Assembly: GCA_014860005.1 (NCBI GenBank)
Contig: JACZKP010000194.1
Coordinates: 1-42,235, forward strand
Direction: 5' to 3'
DNA from: Verrucomicrobiota bacterium
GTDB lineage: Bacteria; Verrucomicrobiota; Verrucomicrobiae; Limisphaerales; UBA11358
Length of the DNA stretch: 42,235 nt
Shown: positions 8,659 to 17,781 of the stretch, piece after piece
Layout of the letters: the number at the start of each line of letters is the position of its first letter
Numbering within the stretch: the first letter of the stretch is position 1
Position numbers and translations under genes: made by a program
Notes under the pieces: generated by a model
Databases searched by the model: none
What the model saw: only the letters and a program-made list of their open reading frames with translations
Told to the model about the DNA's origin: nothing

Positions 8659-8965
8659 GCGCCGGCTCTGGCCGCGTCGGAGGCCAGCCAGCAGGGCCGC
8701 CGCCGGTTTAGGCTGGTTGGCGCCGGCCACGGCGTGTTTGCTGTTCGCGTGCCTGAGTCTCAACCAGCAAAGCCGCGTGGGTGTTTCCGACCTGGCAGCG
8801 CGCAGCAACCTGGTGGCCGTCATCATGAGCAACCAAAGTTACGCCGCCTACCTGCCCGGCAGTTTTCAGCACGTGGCCAACCGGGTGGACACTTTTGAAT
8901 GGACAAACGGCGGTTATTCCACTTCTTCTATGCACTCTCTTTCGCCTGGAAGGACGAATGATTGA
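8588..8965 (+). CDS. Small single-pass membrane protein overlapping the sigma gene; possible anti-sigma factor
   Basis: 125 residues. The N-terminal 36 residues are strongly basic (RSWTPRRPSAGLERRLWPRRRPASR), followed by one hydrophobic helix (AAAGLGWLAPATACLLFACLSL, about 38-58) and a polar 65-residue tail. The start is supported by a good ribosome-binding site (AAAGGAGAG) 5-6 bases before the ATG. It begins 71 bases inside the sigma-factor gene in another frame and ends as the next gene begins, so translation of the three is probably coupled. I see no ZAS zinc-binding motif or known anti-sigma domain, so the role rests on position and topology only. Confidence 0.7.
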   Translation: MNHTNPLETQLRSWTPRRPSAGLERRLWPRRRPASRAAAGLGWLAPATACLLFACLSLNQQSRVGVSDLAARSNLVAVIMSNQSYAAYLPGSFQHVANRVDTFEWTNGGYSTSSMHSLSPGRTND

Positions 8966-8967
8966 CC

Positions 8968-11900
8968 ATGAGTAACGAGAAACCCAAGACGCCGACCGCC
9001 AAGGGCAAGGGGGCAGCCAATCCGGCGCCCAAGGCCAATCCACCTGTTTCCGTTCCCATCAATCCGCCACCGTTGTTCCGCAAGATTGACTGGCTGACGT
9101 TTGGCGTGACCACGCTACTGGTCATGGCGGGTTACTGGTGGACGCTCTCACCGAATCTAACGCTCGAAGATTCCGGTGAACTGGCCGTGGCCTCGATGTA
9201 TGCCGGCATTCCTCACCCACCAGGTTATCCGGTGTGGACGCTCTACACGTGGCTGTGGACGGTGATCCTGCCGGTGGGGAACATCGCGTGGCGGGTGTCC
9301 TTCGGGGTGGCGGTGGCCTCCGCGGTTGGCTGCGGACTGCTCGGGTTACTGGTATCCCGCGGCAGCAGCATGATGATGGAGGGCATCGCCGAGTTGAAGA
9401 ACATTGACCGGCGATGGGAAAGCGCCATTTGCGTGGTTTCGGGTTTTGTCGCCGGCATGTTGCTGGGATTCAATGGCTACATGTGGAGCCAGTCAATCAT
9501 CGTGGAAGTTTATGGCTTTAGTGTGACGTCGTTTATTGCCGTGCTGTTGTGTTTGTTGCGTTGGATTTATGCGCCCCACCAGCGCCGCTATTTGTATTGG
9601 GGGTTCTTCCTGTATGGCATTTGTTTCACCAACCACCAAACACTCATCGTGGCCTTCATGGGCATCGAAATTGCCATTGCGGCCGCAGATTACCGCATGG
9701 GTCGCAATTTCTTCCTCTGGAACAGCATTGGCTTTCTGGCCGGACTAATTCTCAAAGGACAAGGGGTTATATTCCAGAACACCAACCCCATGATCTTTGT
9801 GATCTTCAACGTCGTGGGCGTGTGCTCAATTGCGGCTTACGTCTGGTTTGTTCTGCTCACGCAGGAGAGCGGAGACGAGTTGATGCGGGACGCATTGCTG
9901 GCAGTTGGCACACTGTTGTTCGTGGGCGGTTTGTTCGGTTTGGGCAAGTTCGTGGCCGTCTTGGGTCTGGCTGCATTGGCTACTTTTGGCTGGCTGGCTT
10001 GGAAGCATCGCAAAGCAGGCTCTGAGTGGCTGGTGGCGGTGATTTGCGGCTTGGTGTGGTTGGGGGGCGCTTCGTTCTACCTCTACATGGCGCTGGCCGG
10101 CATGACAAATCCTCCTATGCAATGGGGCTACCCGCGCACGGTAGAGGGTTTCATTCACGCCTTCACGCGCGGCCAGTATGAAAAGACGAACCCCACGGAT
10201 TTCTTCGGCGACCCGCTGCGCTTTGTCACGCAACTGGGGATGCTCTTCGAAGGAGTGGTAGAGGAGTTCAACTGGGTCTATAGCTTGATTGCCCTGGTGC
10301 CGTTCTTGTTTTTCCTTAGAATGCAAAAGCGTGAACGGGCGTGGATCATCGGCATCACGGCCATTTACCTCTGTATGGGCGTGCTCCTGCTCATCCTCAT
10401 CAATCCGCCCCCCGACCGGCAGGCACGTGAATTGATCCGCGTGTTTTTCACTGCCTCACACGTCATGGTTGCCATGAGCGTGGGCTACGGCTTGACTCTG
10501 ATTGCCGCCACCATGGCGGTGCAGTACGAACGCTTCAGGACTTGGTTCTGGGTGGGAGGTACTGCAGCCGCCGGCCTGGCCTTATACTCCCTGGCCTCAG
10601 CCACGCAAACCATGTTCGGCGAACAGGCGGAGTTGGGTGGCCTGCAAATCTTTTTTCAGTCCCTGCGCAAGTCTTTTGATCCAGACCAATACGCCATGCC
10701 GATTTTCGCCGGCATCATTCTGCTGGGTATCTGTAGTGCCTACATCGCGGGCGTTTTGTATCGGCGCGAGCGCGCACCGATGGCCCTGACCCTGGGTATT
10801 TTCGCGCTGTTTCCGCTGCATTCCATCATGTCGCACTGGTCGGACAACGAACAACGCGAGCACATGTTCGGCTACTGGTTCGGTCACGACATGTTTACGC
10901 CGCCGTTTACCGGGCCGGACGGGAAGCTCAGCTACGATGCCGGGTTGCGCGAGGAAATGATGAAGGACCCGGAGAAGGCGAAGTTCATTTATCCAGAAAT
11001 GTCACGGGACGCGATCCTCTACGGCGGCACGGACCCGGGCCGCTTCTGCCCCACCTACATGATCTTCTGCGAAAGCTTTATTCCGGCGCGTTGCAAGAAG
11101 GATACAGACCCGCATTTTGACCGGCGCGACGTTTACATCATCACGCAGAACGCGCTGGCCGACGGCACCTATCTCAATTACATCCGCGCGCATTACAACC
11201 GCAGCATGCAGATTGACCCGCCATTCTTCCAGGAACTGCTGCGGTCAACGAAGGAGCGCGAGCAGAACTACACCACCAACTTCCTGGCCCGGGCCGCCAC
11301 CACGTTGCTGGACAAACCATTGACCCGGCTGGGTGACCGGATCGAAGCCCGCCGACGCGCGGAAGGCGTTTATCCACCCAAGGAAATCTACATTGCCACG
11401 CCGGACGATTCGCAGCGCTGTTTCCAACAATATCTGCAGGACGCCCAGCGCCGCCTCCAAATCAACCAGCTTCGGCCAGGCGAGGACGTACGCGTGGTAC
11501 GGGATGCCAGCGGCATTGAGCGTGTGCAGGTGTCGGGACAGGTCGCCGTCATGTCCATCAACGGGCTGTTGACGAAGGTGATGTTCGACAAGAATCCCAC
11601 GAACGATTTCTACGTGGAGGAAAGTTTTCCGCTGGACTGGATGTATCCGCACCTGACGCCCTCGGGTGTCATCATGAAGATTAACCGCGAGCCGCTGCCC
11701 ACGCTGCCCGAAGAAGTGCTCGAACGCGACCATGCCTTCTGGCGGAAGTATTCCGAGCGGCTGATCGGCGATTGGATCACCTACGACACGAGTGTGAAGG
11801 AGATTGTGGAGTTTGTGGAGAAGGTCTATTTGCGGCGCGATTTCAGCGGCTTCACCGGCGACCGCAAGTTCGTCCGGGATGACCAGGCGCAGAAGGCGTT

Positions 11901-12696
11901 TTCCAAACTGCGCAGTTCCATCGGCGGCGTGTTTGCGTGGCGCATTGGTCCGCAGTGTCCGCCGGAATACCGGCCCAAAACGCCCGAGGAATTCGAGCGC
12001 ATCCGCAAGGAGGCGGATTTCGTATTTCGCCAGGCGTTCGCATATTGTCCGTACAGCCCGGAGGCGGTGTTCCGTTACGTGCAGTTGCTGACCACGTTCA
12101 ACCGGATCGCCGACGCGCTGCTCATTGCCGAAACGTGCCTGAAGCTGGACCCGTATAACGGGCAGGTGATTGATCTCGTTCGGCGGTTGCGGGACGCCAC
12201 CAAGAACTCGGGGGAGTTCGAGAAGATGCGGCAAAACCTGGAACAAATGGAGGCGGACGTGCGGAACAACCCCACCAATTTCCAGGCCGCGTTCAACCTG
12301 GCCTCGTTTTATATGCAGGCGCAGCAACCCGCCAACGCCATGGCCTTGCTTGATCGTGTCGTGGCCAACCCCCAAGTGGATGCGCAAGCCCTCCTGGGAG
12401 TGGCGAATCTCTACATTCAGATGCAGGACTGGCCCAGGGTGGAATCGGCGCTGGAACGGTTGGTTCAGGTCGCGCCCGAAGCGCCGGAAGCCTGGTATGA
12501 TCTGGCCAATCTCCGTGTCAGTCTCGGCAAGCACCGCGAAAGCATTCAGGCTTTGACCCAGGCCTTGGAACTGAGCGCCAAGCGGTTACAGACCAATCCG
12601 AACGCCCGGAATCTGCTCCTTGACGCGCGCACAAACACTTTCCTGAATCCGCTGCGCTCCATTCCGGAGTTTCAAAGTCTCGTGGCCCCGAAGTAG
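8968..12696 (+). CDS. Large multi-pass membrane protein: DUF2723 (GT-C-like) with C-terminal TPR repeats
   Basis: About 1242 residues. A low-complexity basic/proline N-terminus (to about 35) precedes the DUF2723 signature: LTLEDSGELAVASMYAGI, then PHPPGYPVWTLY at about 66-95. Acidic residues in the first loop and about a dozen membrane helices up to about residue 640 resemble protein O-mannosyltransferases and other GT-C enzymes. A soluble middle region of about 400 residues follows, and then TPR-like helices from about 1030 to the end (FNLASFYMQAQQPANAMALL, PEAWYDLANLRVSLGKHRES). Lipid-linked sugar transfer to exported proteins is a family-level guess. ATG at 8968 is preferred over the in-frame TTG at 8962. 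GGAAGGA lies 12 bases upstream. It directly follows the sigma factor and its small membrane partner. Confidence 0.85.
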   Translation: MSNEKPKTPTAKGKGAANPAPKANPPVSVPINPPPLFRKIDWLTFGVTTLLVMAGYWWTLSPNLTLEDSGELAVASMYAGIPHPPGYPVWTLYTWLWTVILPVGNIAWRVSFGVAVASAVGCGLLGLLVSRGSSMMMEGIAELKNIDRRWESAICVVSGFVAGMLLGFNGYMWSQSIIVEVYGFSVTSFIAVLLCLLRWIYAPHQRRYLYWGFFLYGICFTNHQTLIVAFMGIEIAIAAADYRMGRNFFLWNSIGFLAGLILKGQGVIFQNTNPMIFVIFNVVGVCSIAAYVWFVLLTQESGDELMRDALLAVGTLLFVGGLFGLGKFVAVLGLAALATFGWLAWKHRKAGSEWLVAVICGLVWLGGASFYLYMALAGMTNPPMQWGYPRTVEGFIHAFTRGQYEKTNPTDFFGDPLRFVTQLGMLFEGVVEEFNWVYSLIALVPFLFFLRMQKRERAWIIGITAIYLCMGVLLLILINPPPDRQARELIRVFFTASHVMVAMSVGYGLTLIAATMAVQYERFRTWFWVGGTAAAGLALYSLASATQTMFGEQAELGGLQIFFQSLRKSFDPDQYAMPIFAGIILLGICSAYIAGVLYRRERAPMALTLGIFALFPLHSIMSHWSDNEQREHMFGYWFGHDMFTPPFTGPDGKLSYDAGLREEMMKDPEKAKFIYPEMSRDAILYGGTDPGRFCPTYMIFCESFIPARCKKDTDPHFDRRDVYIITQNALADGTYLNYIRAHYNRSMQIDPPFFQELLRSTKEREQNYTTNFLARAATTLLDKPLTRLGDRIEARRRAEGVYPPKEIYIATPDDSQRCFQQYLQDAQRRLQINQLRPGEDVRVVRDASGIERVQVSGQVAVMSINGLLTKVMFDKNPTNDFYVEESFPLDWMYPHLTPSGVIMKINREPLPTLPEEVLERDHAFWRKYSERLIGDWITYDTSVKEIVEFVEKVYLRRDFSGFTGDRKFVRDDQAQKAFSKLRSSIGGVFAWRIGPQCPPEYRPKTPEEFERIRKEADFVFRQAFAYCPYSPEAVFRYVQLLTTFNRIADALLIAETCLKLDPYNGQVIDLVRRLRDATKNSGEFEKMRQNLEQMEADVRNNPTNFQAAFNLASFYMQAQQPANAMALLDRVVANPQVDAQALLGVANLYIQMQDWPRVESALERLVQVAPEAPEAWYDLANLRVSLGKHRESIQALTQALELSAKRLQTNPNARNLLLDARTNTFLNPLRSIPEFQSLVAPK

Positions 12697-12865
12697 CACG
12701 CACCTCCTCAACGGACTTGATCAGAGAGATTTGACGCTTCGGTTTCAGACTCTGAATCGGCGTCGCTTGGGAAAACCTTTTGTGGCTGGTACATCGCTGT
12801 TGCCCGTGCCCGGTCAATCGGCTAAGCTCGCTGTTCTGGAAACATTCATTGACCGATTGTTACGC

Positions 12866-13456
12866 ATGAGAAAGGCCGAGCCTGAAATTCAAACTCCTGA
12901 CACGCCCGAAGCGGCGGTTGCCCAACCGACCGACACCGAAGCGGTGTTGCCCGTTGAACCGGGCACCGTAAACGCCGAACAGCTTGAAGAATTGAAGGCC
13001 CGCGCCACCAAGGCCGACGAGCATTGGGAAAGGTTGCTGCGCGCCACCGCCGATTTTGAAAACTTCAAGAAGCGCGCCGCCCGCGAGAAGCAGGAAGCCA
13101 TCAAATTCGCCAATGAAACCCTGATCGAGAAACTGCTCACGGTGCTGGACAGTTTTGAGATGGCCCAAGCGGCCGTGCAGACCGGCGCGCCTGACGCCCT
13201 TCAGGCGCTTCAAGAGGGCGTGGCGATGATCCACCAGCAACTCCGCAACGTTCTGGCGGGTGCCGGCGTCGAGGAAGTGGACGCCACTGGCAAAGCGTTT
13301 GACCCGAACCTGCACGAGGCGGTGTCGCAACAGGAGACAGACGCCGTCCCCGAAGGCCACGTCGCCCACCAACTGCGCCGAGGCTACAAACTACGCGACC
13401 GGTTGTTGCGCCCGGCCTCCGTGGTGGTGGCTGCCAAACCGGCAACCCAAGCGTAA
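12866..13456 (+). CDS. grpE: GrpE, nucleotide-exchange factor of the DnaK chaperone system
   Basis: 196 residues, the usual GrpE length. A disordered acidic N-terminus (1-35) leads into the long dimerisation helix (LEELKARATKADEHWERLLR, then ADFENFKKRAAREK at about 60-77) and the C-terminal beta domain (GKAFDPNLHEAV, GYKLRDRLLRPASVVVA at the end). These are the standard GrpE signatures. ATG at 12866 is chosen; the open frame reaches 12731, but its upstream part has no GrpE similarity. dnaJ starts 46 bases downstream. No dnaK lies nearby in the window, and I see no CIRCE operator upstream. Confidence 0.96.
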   Translation: MRKAEPEIQTPDTPEAAVAQPTDTEAVLPVEPGTVNAEQLEELKARATKADEHWERLLRATADFENFKKRAAREKQEAIKFANETLIEKLLTVLDSFEMAQAAVQTGAPDALQALQEGVAMIHQQLRNVLAGAGVEEVDATGKAFDPNLHEAVSQQETDAVPEGHVAHQLRRGYKLRDRLLRPASVVVAAKPATQA

Positions 13457-13502
13457 ACCGCTTGGATGCGCAAACTGACATTCGTCCACTTTCAATTGCT
13501 AC

Positions 13503-14633
13503 ATGGCCAAGCGTGATTACTACGAAGTCCTGGGCGTGAGCCGCGACGCGGATGCGGAGGAAATCAAGAAATCCTACCGCAAACTCGCGATCAAGCACCA
13601 TCCGGACAAGAACCCCGGCGACAAGTCCGCGGAGGAGAACTTCAAGGAACTGAGCGAAGCCTACGAAGCCTTGAGCGACCCACAAAAGCGCCGCGCCTAC
13701 GATCAATACGGTCACGCAGCCTTCGATCCCCGCGCCCGGTCGGGCCGGGCCGGCGCGGGCGGGTTTCATGATCCGTTTGAAATCTTCCGCGAAGTTTTTG
13801 GCGGCAGCAGCATCTTTGATGATTTCTTCGGCACTTCACGCAATGATCCCTCGCAGCCGCAGCGAGGCAACGATCTCCGTTACGATCTTGAGATTTCATT
13901 CGAAGAGGCCGCGCTGGGCTGCGAGAAGGAGATTTCCGTCACCAAACCCGAACGCTGTGACGTGTGTGACGGCTCTGGTGTGGAGTCCGGCTCCAAGGTC
14001 AAAACTTGCCCCACGTGCCATGGCCGCGGGCAGGTCATCAGTTCCCGTGGAATTTTCAGCATCGCCCAAACCTGTCCACACTGCCAGGGCACCGGGCGGG
14101 TGGTGGAGAAGCCCTGCAAACGTTGTCACGGCGCGGGCCGGCGCGATCAATCTTCCAAAATCAAACTGCGCATCCCGGCGGGGGTGGACACTGGTGCGCG
14201 CCTGCGCTCCGCCGGCAACGGCGAAGCCGGCCTGCGTGGAGGTCCGCCCGGAGATTTGTATGTGGTGCTCCACACGCAGGCCCACGATATTTTCCAGCGC
14301 GATGGCGACGATCTCCTTTGTGAAGTGCCCGTGAGTTTTGTTCAGGCCGCCCTGGGCACCGAGATTGATGTCCCCACGCTCAATGGGCAGGCAATGATCA
14401 AAGTCCCCGCCGGCACCCAGCCCGGCACCATGTTTCGTCTCCGGGGCAAAGGCATCAAAAACCTGCAAGGCTACGGCCACGGCGATCTACATGTGCGAAT
14501 CAACGTCGAGGTGCCCACGCATCTCACGGCAGCCCAACGCACCAAGCTCCAGGAATTTGCCGACATCTGTCAGGGAAACGAAAACCCCATGAGTCAGGGT
14601 TTCTTTGAGAAAGCGAAAAGTCTTTTCCGTTGA
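13503..14633 (+). CDS. dnaJ: Chaperone DnaJ (Hsp40, type I)
   Basis: 376 residues, the same length as the E. coli protein. The J domain is at 1-70 with HPD at 33-35, the motif that stimulates DnaK ATPase. A Gly/Phe-rich segment follows (about 76-125; [23 protein letters not shown]). The zinc-binding domain at about 150-215 has all four CxxCxGxG repeats ([32 protein letters not shown]). The C-terminal substrate-binding domains end with the dimerisation tail. Nothing is missing. It belongs to a grpE-dnaJ-rsmE cluster, the order often seen around heat-shock loci, but without dnaK. Confidence 0.97.
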   Translation: MAKRDYYEVLGVSRDADAEEIKKSYRKLAIKHHPDKNPGDKSAEENFKELSEAYEALSDPQKRRAYDQYGHAAFDPRARSGRAGAGGFHDPFEIFREVFGGSSIFDDFFGTSRNDPSQPQRGNDLRYDLEISFEEAALGCEKEISVTKPERCDVCDGSGVESGSKVKTCPTCHGRGQVISSRGIFSIAQTCPHCQGTGRVVEKPCKRCHGAGRRDQSSKIKLRIPAGVDTGARLRSAGNGEAGLRGGPPGDLYVVLHTQAHDIFQRDGDDLLCEVPVSFVQAALGTEIDVPTLNGQAMIKVPAGTQPGTMFRLRGKGIKNLQGYGHGDLHVRINVEVPTHLTAAQRTKLQEFADICQGNENPMSQGFFEKAKSLFR

Positions 14634-14711
14634 GCCGCCGAGTGGCGACTTGTAACAAAGTCACCGTTCAGTTCGCGCTCGCGGCGAAGAGTTTACCAAC
14701 CGCAAATCACC

Positions 14712-15470
14712 ATGCATCGTTTCTTCCTGCCCCCTGCGGAATGTCGGGATGCTGAATTGCAACTGACGGATCGCGAAGCGCATCACGCGCTGCACGTACT
14801 GCGGGTGCGCCGGGGTGAACACGTCGTGGTGCTGGATGGTGAAGGCCACGAGTTCCTTTGCGAGATTGGAACGGCCGGGCGCCACGCGCTGCAACTGGCA
14901 GTAGTTCAAAAGAATTACACCCCGCCCCAGTCCTGCCCGATCACGCTGCTGCAAGCAATCCCCAAGGGCAAACTGTTTGAGTTCATCGTGCAGAAGGCAA
15001 CCGAATTGGGCACAGCCCGCATCGTGCCGCTGCTCACCGAACGCGTGATTACGCACCTCGACGGACAGGACAGCGCACACAAGGCCGAGAAATGGCGGCA
15101 GGCAGCCATTGAAGCGATCAAACAATGCGGCACACCGTGGCTGCCGCAAATCGAGCCGCCCGTCACACCGGCACAGTTTATTGCGCGCCGGGATTTTATT
15201 GAACTCCCGCTCATTGCCTCGCTGCAAGGAGACAGCCGACACCCGCGCAAGTGTTTTGAGGAATTTCACGCCGTCCACGGACGCATGCCGAAGTCGGCAG
15301 CCGTGTGGATTGGGCCGGAAGGAGATTTTACCCCAGCGGAGATGGAGTTGATTAAGTCCGCCGGCGCCGCGCCGATCACCCTCGGACCACGGGTGCTGCG
15401 TACAGAAACAGCAGCGATGTATTGCCTGTCCGTAATGCAGTACGAGCTTCAGTTCCAGCCGAACAAGTAG
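14712..15470 (+). CDS. rsmE: 16S rRNA (uracil-1498-N3)-methyltransferase RsmE
   Basis: 252 residues. It methylates N3 of U1498 in helix 44 of 16S rRNA, using S-adenosylmethionine. The N-terminal PUA-like domain begins MHRFFLPPAE and contains HHALHVLRVRRGE. The C-terminal SPOUT knot domain carries the family signatures KATELGTARIVPLLTER (about 96-112), IGPEGDFTPAE (about 199-209) and LGPRVLRTETA (about 223-233). The start is the first ATG with RsmE similarity. It follows dnaJ by 78 bases, an order common in Firmicutes and elsewhere, and converges with the MidA-like gene, the stops being only 16 bases apart. Confidence 0.95.
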   Translation: MHRFFLPPAECRDAELQLTDREAHHALHVLRVRRGEHVVVLDGEGHEFLCEIGTAGRHALQLAVVQKNYTPPQSCPITLLQAIPKGKLFEFIVQKATELGTARIVPLLTERVITHLDGQDSAHKAEKWRQAAIEAIKQCGTPWLPQIEPPVTPAQFIARRDFIELPLIASLQGDSRHPRKCFEEFHAVHGRMPKSAAVWIGPEGDFTPAEMELIKSAGAAPITLGPRVLRTETAAMYCLSVMQYELQFQPNK

Positions 15471-15486
15471 GGGCGCACTTCTGGAT

Positions 15487-16620
15487 TCATCTTGCCTGAA
15501 CCACAACGCGGAAGGCGCGTCCGAGGTGTTCCGGGTGGGTGAGAGTCTGGAATTGCCGAGTGCGATCAGGAGTCCAGAGGCCGAATCCACTGCCTTCCTC
15601 CCATGCCCGCCGGGCGATATCGGTCAGGAATCGCGCCTGGGTTTGGGTGCTTTTCGTTAGCAATCCGGCTGCCTCACCCGCCGACTGGACGGCGGTGAAG
15701 TTCACGTGCGCGGTGAGGTCCTGCTCGCCGGGCTGCGCAAGGACATCGTCAGTAAGCCGATGACGATAATAAGCGCGCAGAGTGCCCCGCGCGCGATGCA
15801 CCGTAAGAAATTCCTCCGCACTCAACCCATAATCAATGGTCAGCAGTTTGCCATGTTGCAAGATTTGCGCTGCTTCACGCCACCACGCCACGGCAGCGGG
15901 GCATATTTCCGTTGTGAAACCGTCGGGCAACATGTCCAAAAGTTCAGGCGAAGCTTGCAGCGTAAGGGGAGAGGCCTGCGGAATGGCCGCCAAGCGGGTC
16001 CACCCAAACCTGCCCTCGCGCCAAGTCACGCCCCACTCGAACCATTCACCTCGTTTCGCATCCCAGCCCAACCGATGAACCGGCAGGGCATCGAGCAGTT
16101 CGTTTGAAAAAATGATTCCGCAAACGCCCGGCGCCGGTTGCGCACGGTGACGCAGTTGCGCACCCAGTTCCGCAGGTGTCCCAGCCCAATTCAACTTATC
16201 AACGAACTCCCGCAGGGTCTCCGCCTGCTTTGCGCGGCGCGTGGCTGAGGGCTCCAGAATCCAGTATTCGAGAGACTCGAACAAAGCTAGACGCTGCTCG
16301 CGCAGCCAGGTCAAAACGTCTTTGGCAAGTTGTCCATGGTGCGCACCCGCCTCGACAAGCTGGCACGGCGCGAATTGCGGGTCGGATTTGCACGCTCCGG
16401 GTTCGGCAAGCCAGGCGGCGAATTGAAAGGCGAGCAATTCGCCAAATAACCGGCCCACATTCACGCTGGTATAAAAATCTCCGCGCCGCCCAAGGCTGTC
16501 ATTTTCCTTTTCATAATATCCACAATCGGGACAATAAAGGGCGAGTTCCATGAAGCGCGCGAAAGAAATTTCGCCCTGCCCGGTGATTTCAGCCCGGATT
16601 CTATTGGCGGCGGTGTTCAA
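15487..16620 (-). CDS. MidA/NDUFAF7-family SAM-dependent methyltransferase
   Basis: 377 residues of the COG1565 family. The N-terminus has the family signature ISFARFMELALYCPDCGYY (18-36) followed by GRRGDFYTSVNVGRLFGELLA (44-64). The SAM-binding strand and loop are VEAGAHHGQLAKDVL (about 89-103), somewhat divergent from the usual E-x-G-x-G-x-G. Further family segments are FSNELLDALPVHR and LLTIDYGLSAEEF. The mitochondrial member NDUFAF7 methylates an arginine of complex I subunit NDUFS2. Bacterial targets are not established. It is divergent from the pilT operon, with only 63 bases between them. Confidence 0.88.
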   Translation of the reverse strand: MNTAANRIRAEITGQGEISFARFMELALYCPDCGYYEKENDSLGRRGDFYTSVNVGRLFGELLAFQFAAWLAEPGACKSDPQFAPCQLVEAGAHHGQLAKDVLTWLREQRLALFESLEYWILEPSATRRAKQAETLREFVDKLNWAGTPAELGAQLRHRAQPAPGVCGIIFSNELLDALPVHRLGWDAKRGEWFEWGVTWREGRFGWTRLAAIPQASPLTLQASPELLDMLPDGFTTEICPAAVAWWREAAQILQHGKLLTIDYGLSAEEFLTVHRARGTLRAYYRHRLTDDVLAQPGEQDLTAHVNFTAVQSAGEAAGLLTKSTQTQARFLTDIARRAWEEGSGFGLWTPDRTRQFQTLTHPEHLGRAFRVVVQAR

Positions 16621-16683
16621 AAATTGGCTCGCTTGTAGTGTGGTGCGGATTTAGCTAATAACGGATCGGCTCGCATAGATTTT

Positions 16684-17778
16684 ATGGCAAAAATTGACGC
16701 ATTCTTCAACTTGATGTTTGAGCAGAAGGCCTCCGACCTGCACCTGTCGTCGGGGAACAACCCCATGCTCCGCATCAATGGCGAGTTGCACCGCGTGGAG
16801 CATCCCCCGCTGGACAGCGACACGCTCAAAACGATGCTCTACGAAATCGCGCCGGATTTTAAGATTAAAATCTTTGAAGAAACCGGCGACGTGGATTTCG
16901 GTTATGAAATCCCCAACATCTCCCGGTTTCGCGCCAATTTCTTCAATCAGAAAATCGGCATTGCGGCCGTGTTTCGCCAGATTCCCAGCAAGGTGCTTTC
17001 GTTCGAGGATTTCGAGAAGTTTGACGCGCCGCTGCCCGCGGTGCTGAAGAAGTTCGCCATGCTGCACAAGGGCCTGGTGATTGTCACCGGGCCGACCGGC
17101 TCCGGCAAATCCACCACGCTGGCCACGATGATTGATTACGCGAACAAGAACCGTCGCGATCATGTCATCACCATGGAAGACCCCATTGAGTTTGTGCATG
17201 AAAGCAAGAATTGCCTGGTCAACCAGCGCGAGGTGGGCGTTCACACCAAGTCCTTTACCTCGGGCCTGCGCGGCGCGCTGCGCGAAGATCCGGACATCGT
17301 GCTCATCGGCGAAATGCGGGATCTGGAAACCATCGAACTGGCGATTCTGGCGGCCAACACGGGCCATCTGGTTTTTGGCACCTTGCACACGCCCAGCGCG
17401 GCTAAAACAGTGGACCGCATCATTGACGTCTTTCCGGCCGACCAGCAGAACAAAATCCGCGCCACCCTGTCTGAATCACTCAAGGGCATCGTGGCGCAGA
17501 ACCTGTTCAAACGCATTGACAAGAAAGGCCGTGTGGCCGCGCTGGAAATTCTGGTGTTCACCACGGCCATCGCCAACCTGGTGCGCGAAGGCAAGACGCA
17601 TCAGATTCCCGGTATGATCCAAGTGGGCAAGAAACTGGGCAACCAGCCGCTGGACGACGCCATCATGGAGCATTTGCGCATGAAGCGCATTTCGCCCGAG
17701 GAAGCCTACGAGAAAAGTTTGGACAAGCGAAAATTCCGGACGTTCCTGCCCCACGCGCCGGAGGAAGACGATATCTGA
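16684..17778 (+). CDS. pilT: Type IV pilus retraction ATPase PilT
   Basis: 364 residues. A hexameric cytoplasmic ATPase that depolymerises type IV pili. An N-terminal PAS-like domain (ASDLHLSSGNNPMLRINGEL at about 14-34) precedes the RecA-like core: Walker A GPTGSGKST (about 135-143), Asp box ITMEDPIEFVH, Walker B DIVLIGEMRD, and His box HLVFGTLHT. The AIRNLIRE retraction motif of PilT is present as AIANLVREGK near the C-terminus, which favours PilT over PilB. There is no four-cysteine zinc motif. It is first in a tight three-gene operon: the next gene starts 3 bases after its stop. Confidence 0.94.
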   Translation: MAKIDAFFNLMFEQKASDLHLSSGNNPMLRINGELHRVEHPPLDSDTLKTMLYEIAPDFKIKIFEETGDVDFGYEIPNISRFRANFFNQKIGIAAVFRQIPSKVLSFEDFEKFDAPLPAVLKKFAMLHKGLVIVTGPTGSGKSTTLATMIDYANKNRRDHVITMEDPIEFVHESKNCLVNQREVGVHTKSFTSGLRGALREDPDIVLIGEMRDLETIELAILAANTGHLVFGTLHTPSAAKTVDRIIDVFPADQQNKIRATLSESLKGIVAQNLFKRIDKKGRVAALEILVFTTAIANLVREGKTHQIPGMIQVGKKLGNQPLDDAIMEHLRMKRISPEEAYEKSLDKRKFRTFLPHAPEEDDI

Positions 17779-17781
17779 ATT

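Noticed and set aside
11245..12534. 429-residue minus-strand open frame
   Set aside because: It lies entirely across the DUF2723/TPR gene, has no domain or codon support, and reflects the GC-rich third positions of the plus strand.
12697..12865. CIRCE or other heat-shock operator upstream of grpE
   Set aside because: I looked for TTAGCACTC-N9-GAGTGCTAA and saw nothing close. Regulation of grpE-dnaJ remains open.
14644..14664. Hairpin GGCGACTT-GTAAC-AAAGTCACC after dnaJ
   Set aside because: The stem contains a mismatch and no T-run follows. Too weak to call a terminator.
14661..15590. 309-residue minus-strand open frame
   Set aside because: It is antisense to rsmE, which has all its family motifs.
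16633..16661. Possible promoter for pilT (TTGTAG, 17 bases, TAATAA)
   Set aside because: Only about half of the consensus positions match, and the promoter preferences of this phylum are not well known; not reported as a feature.
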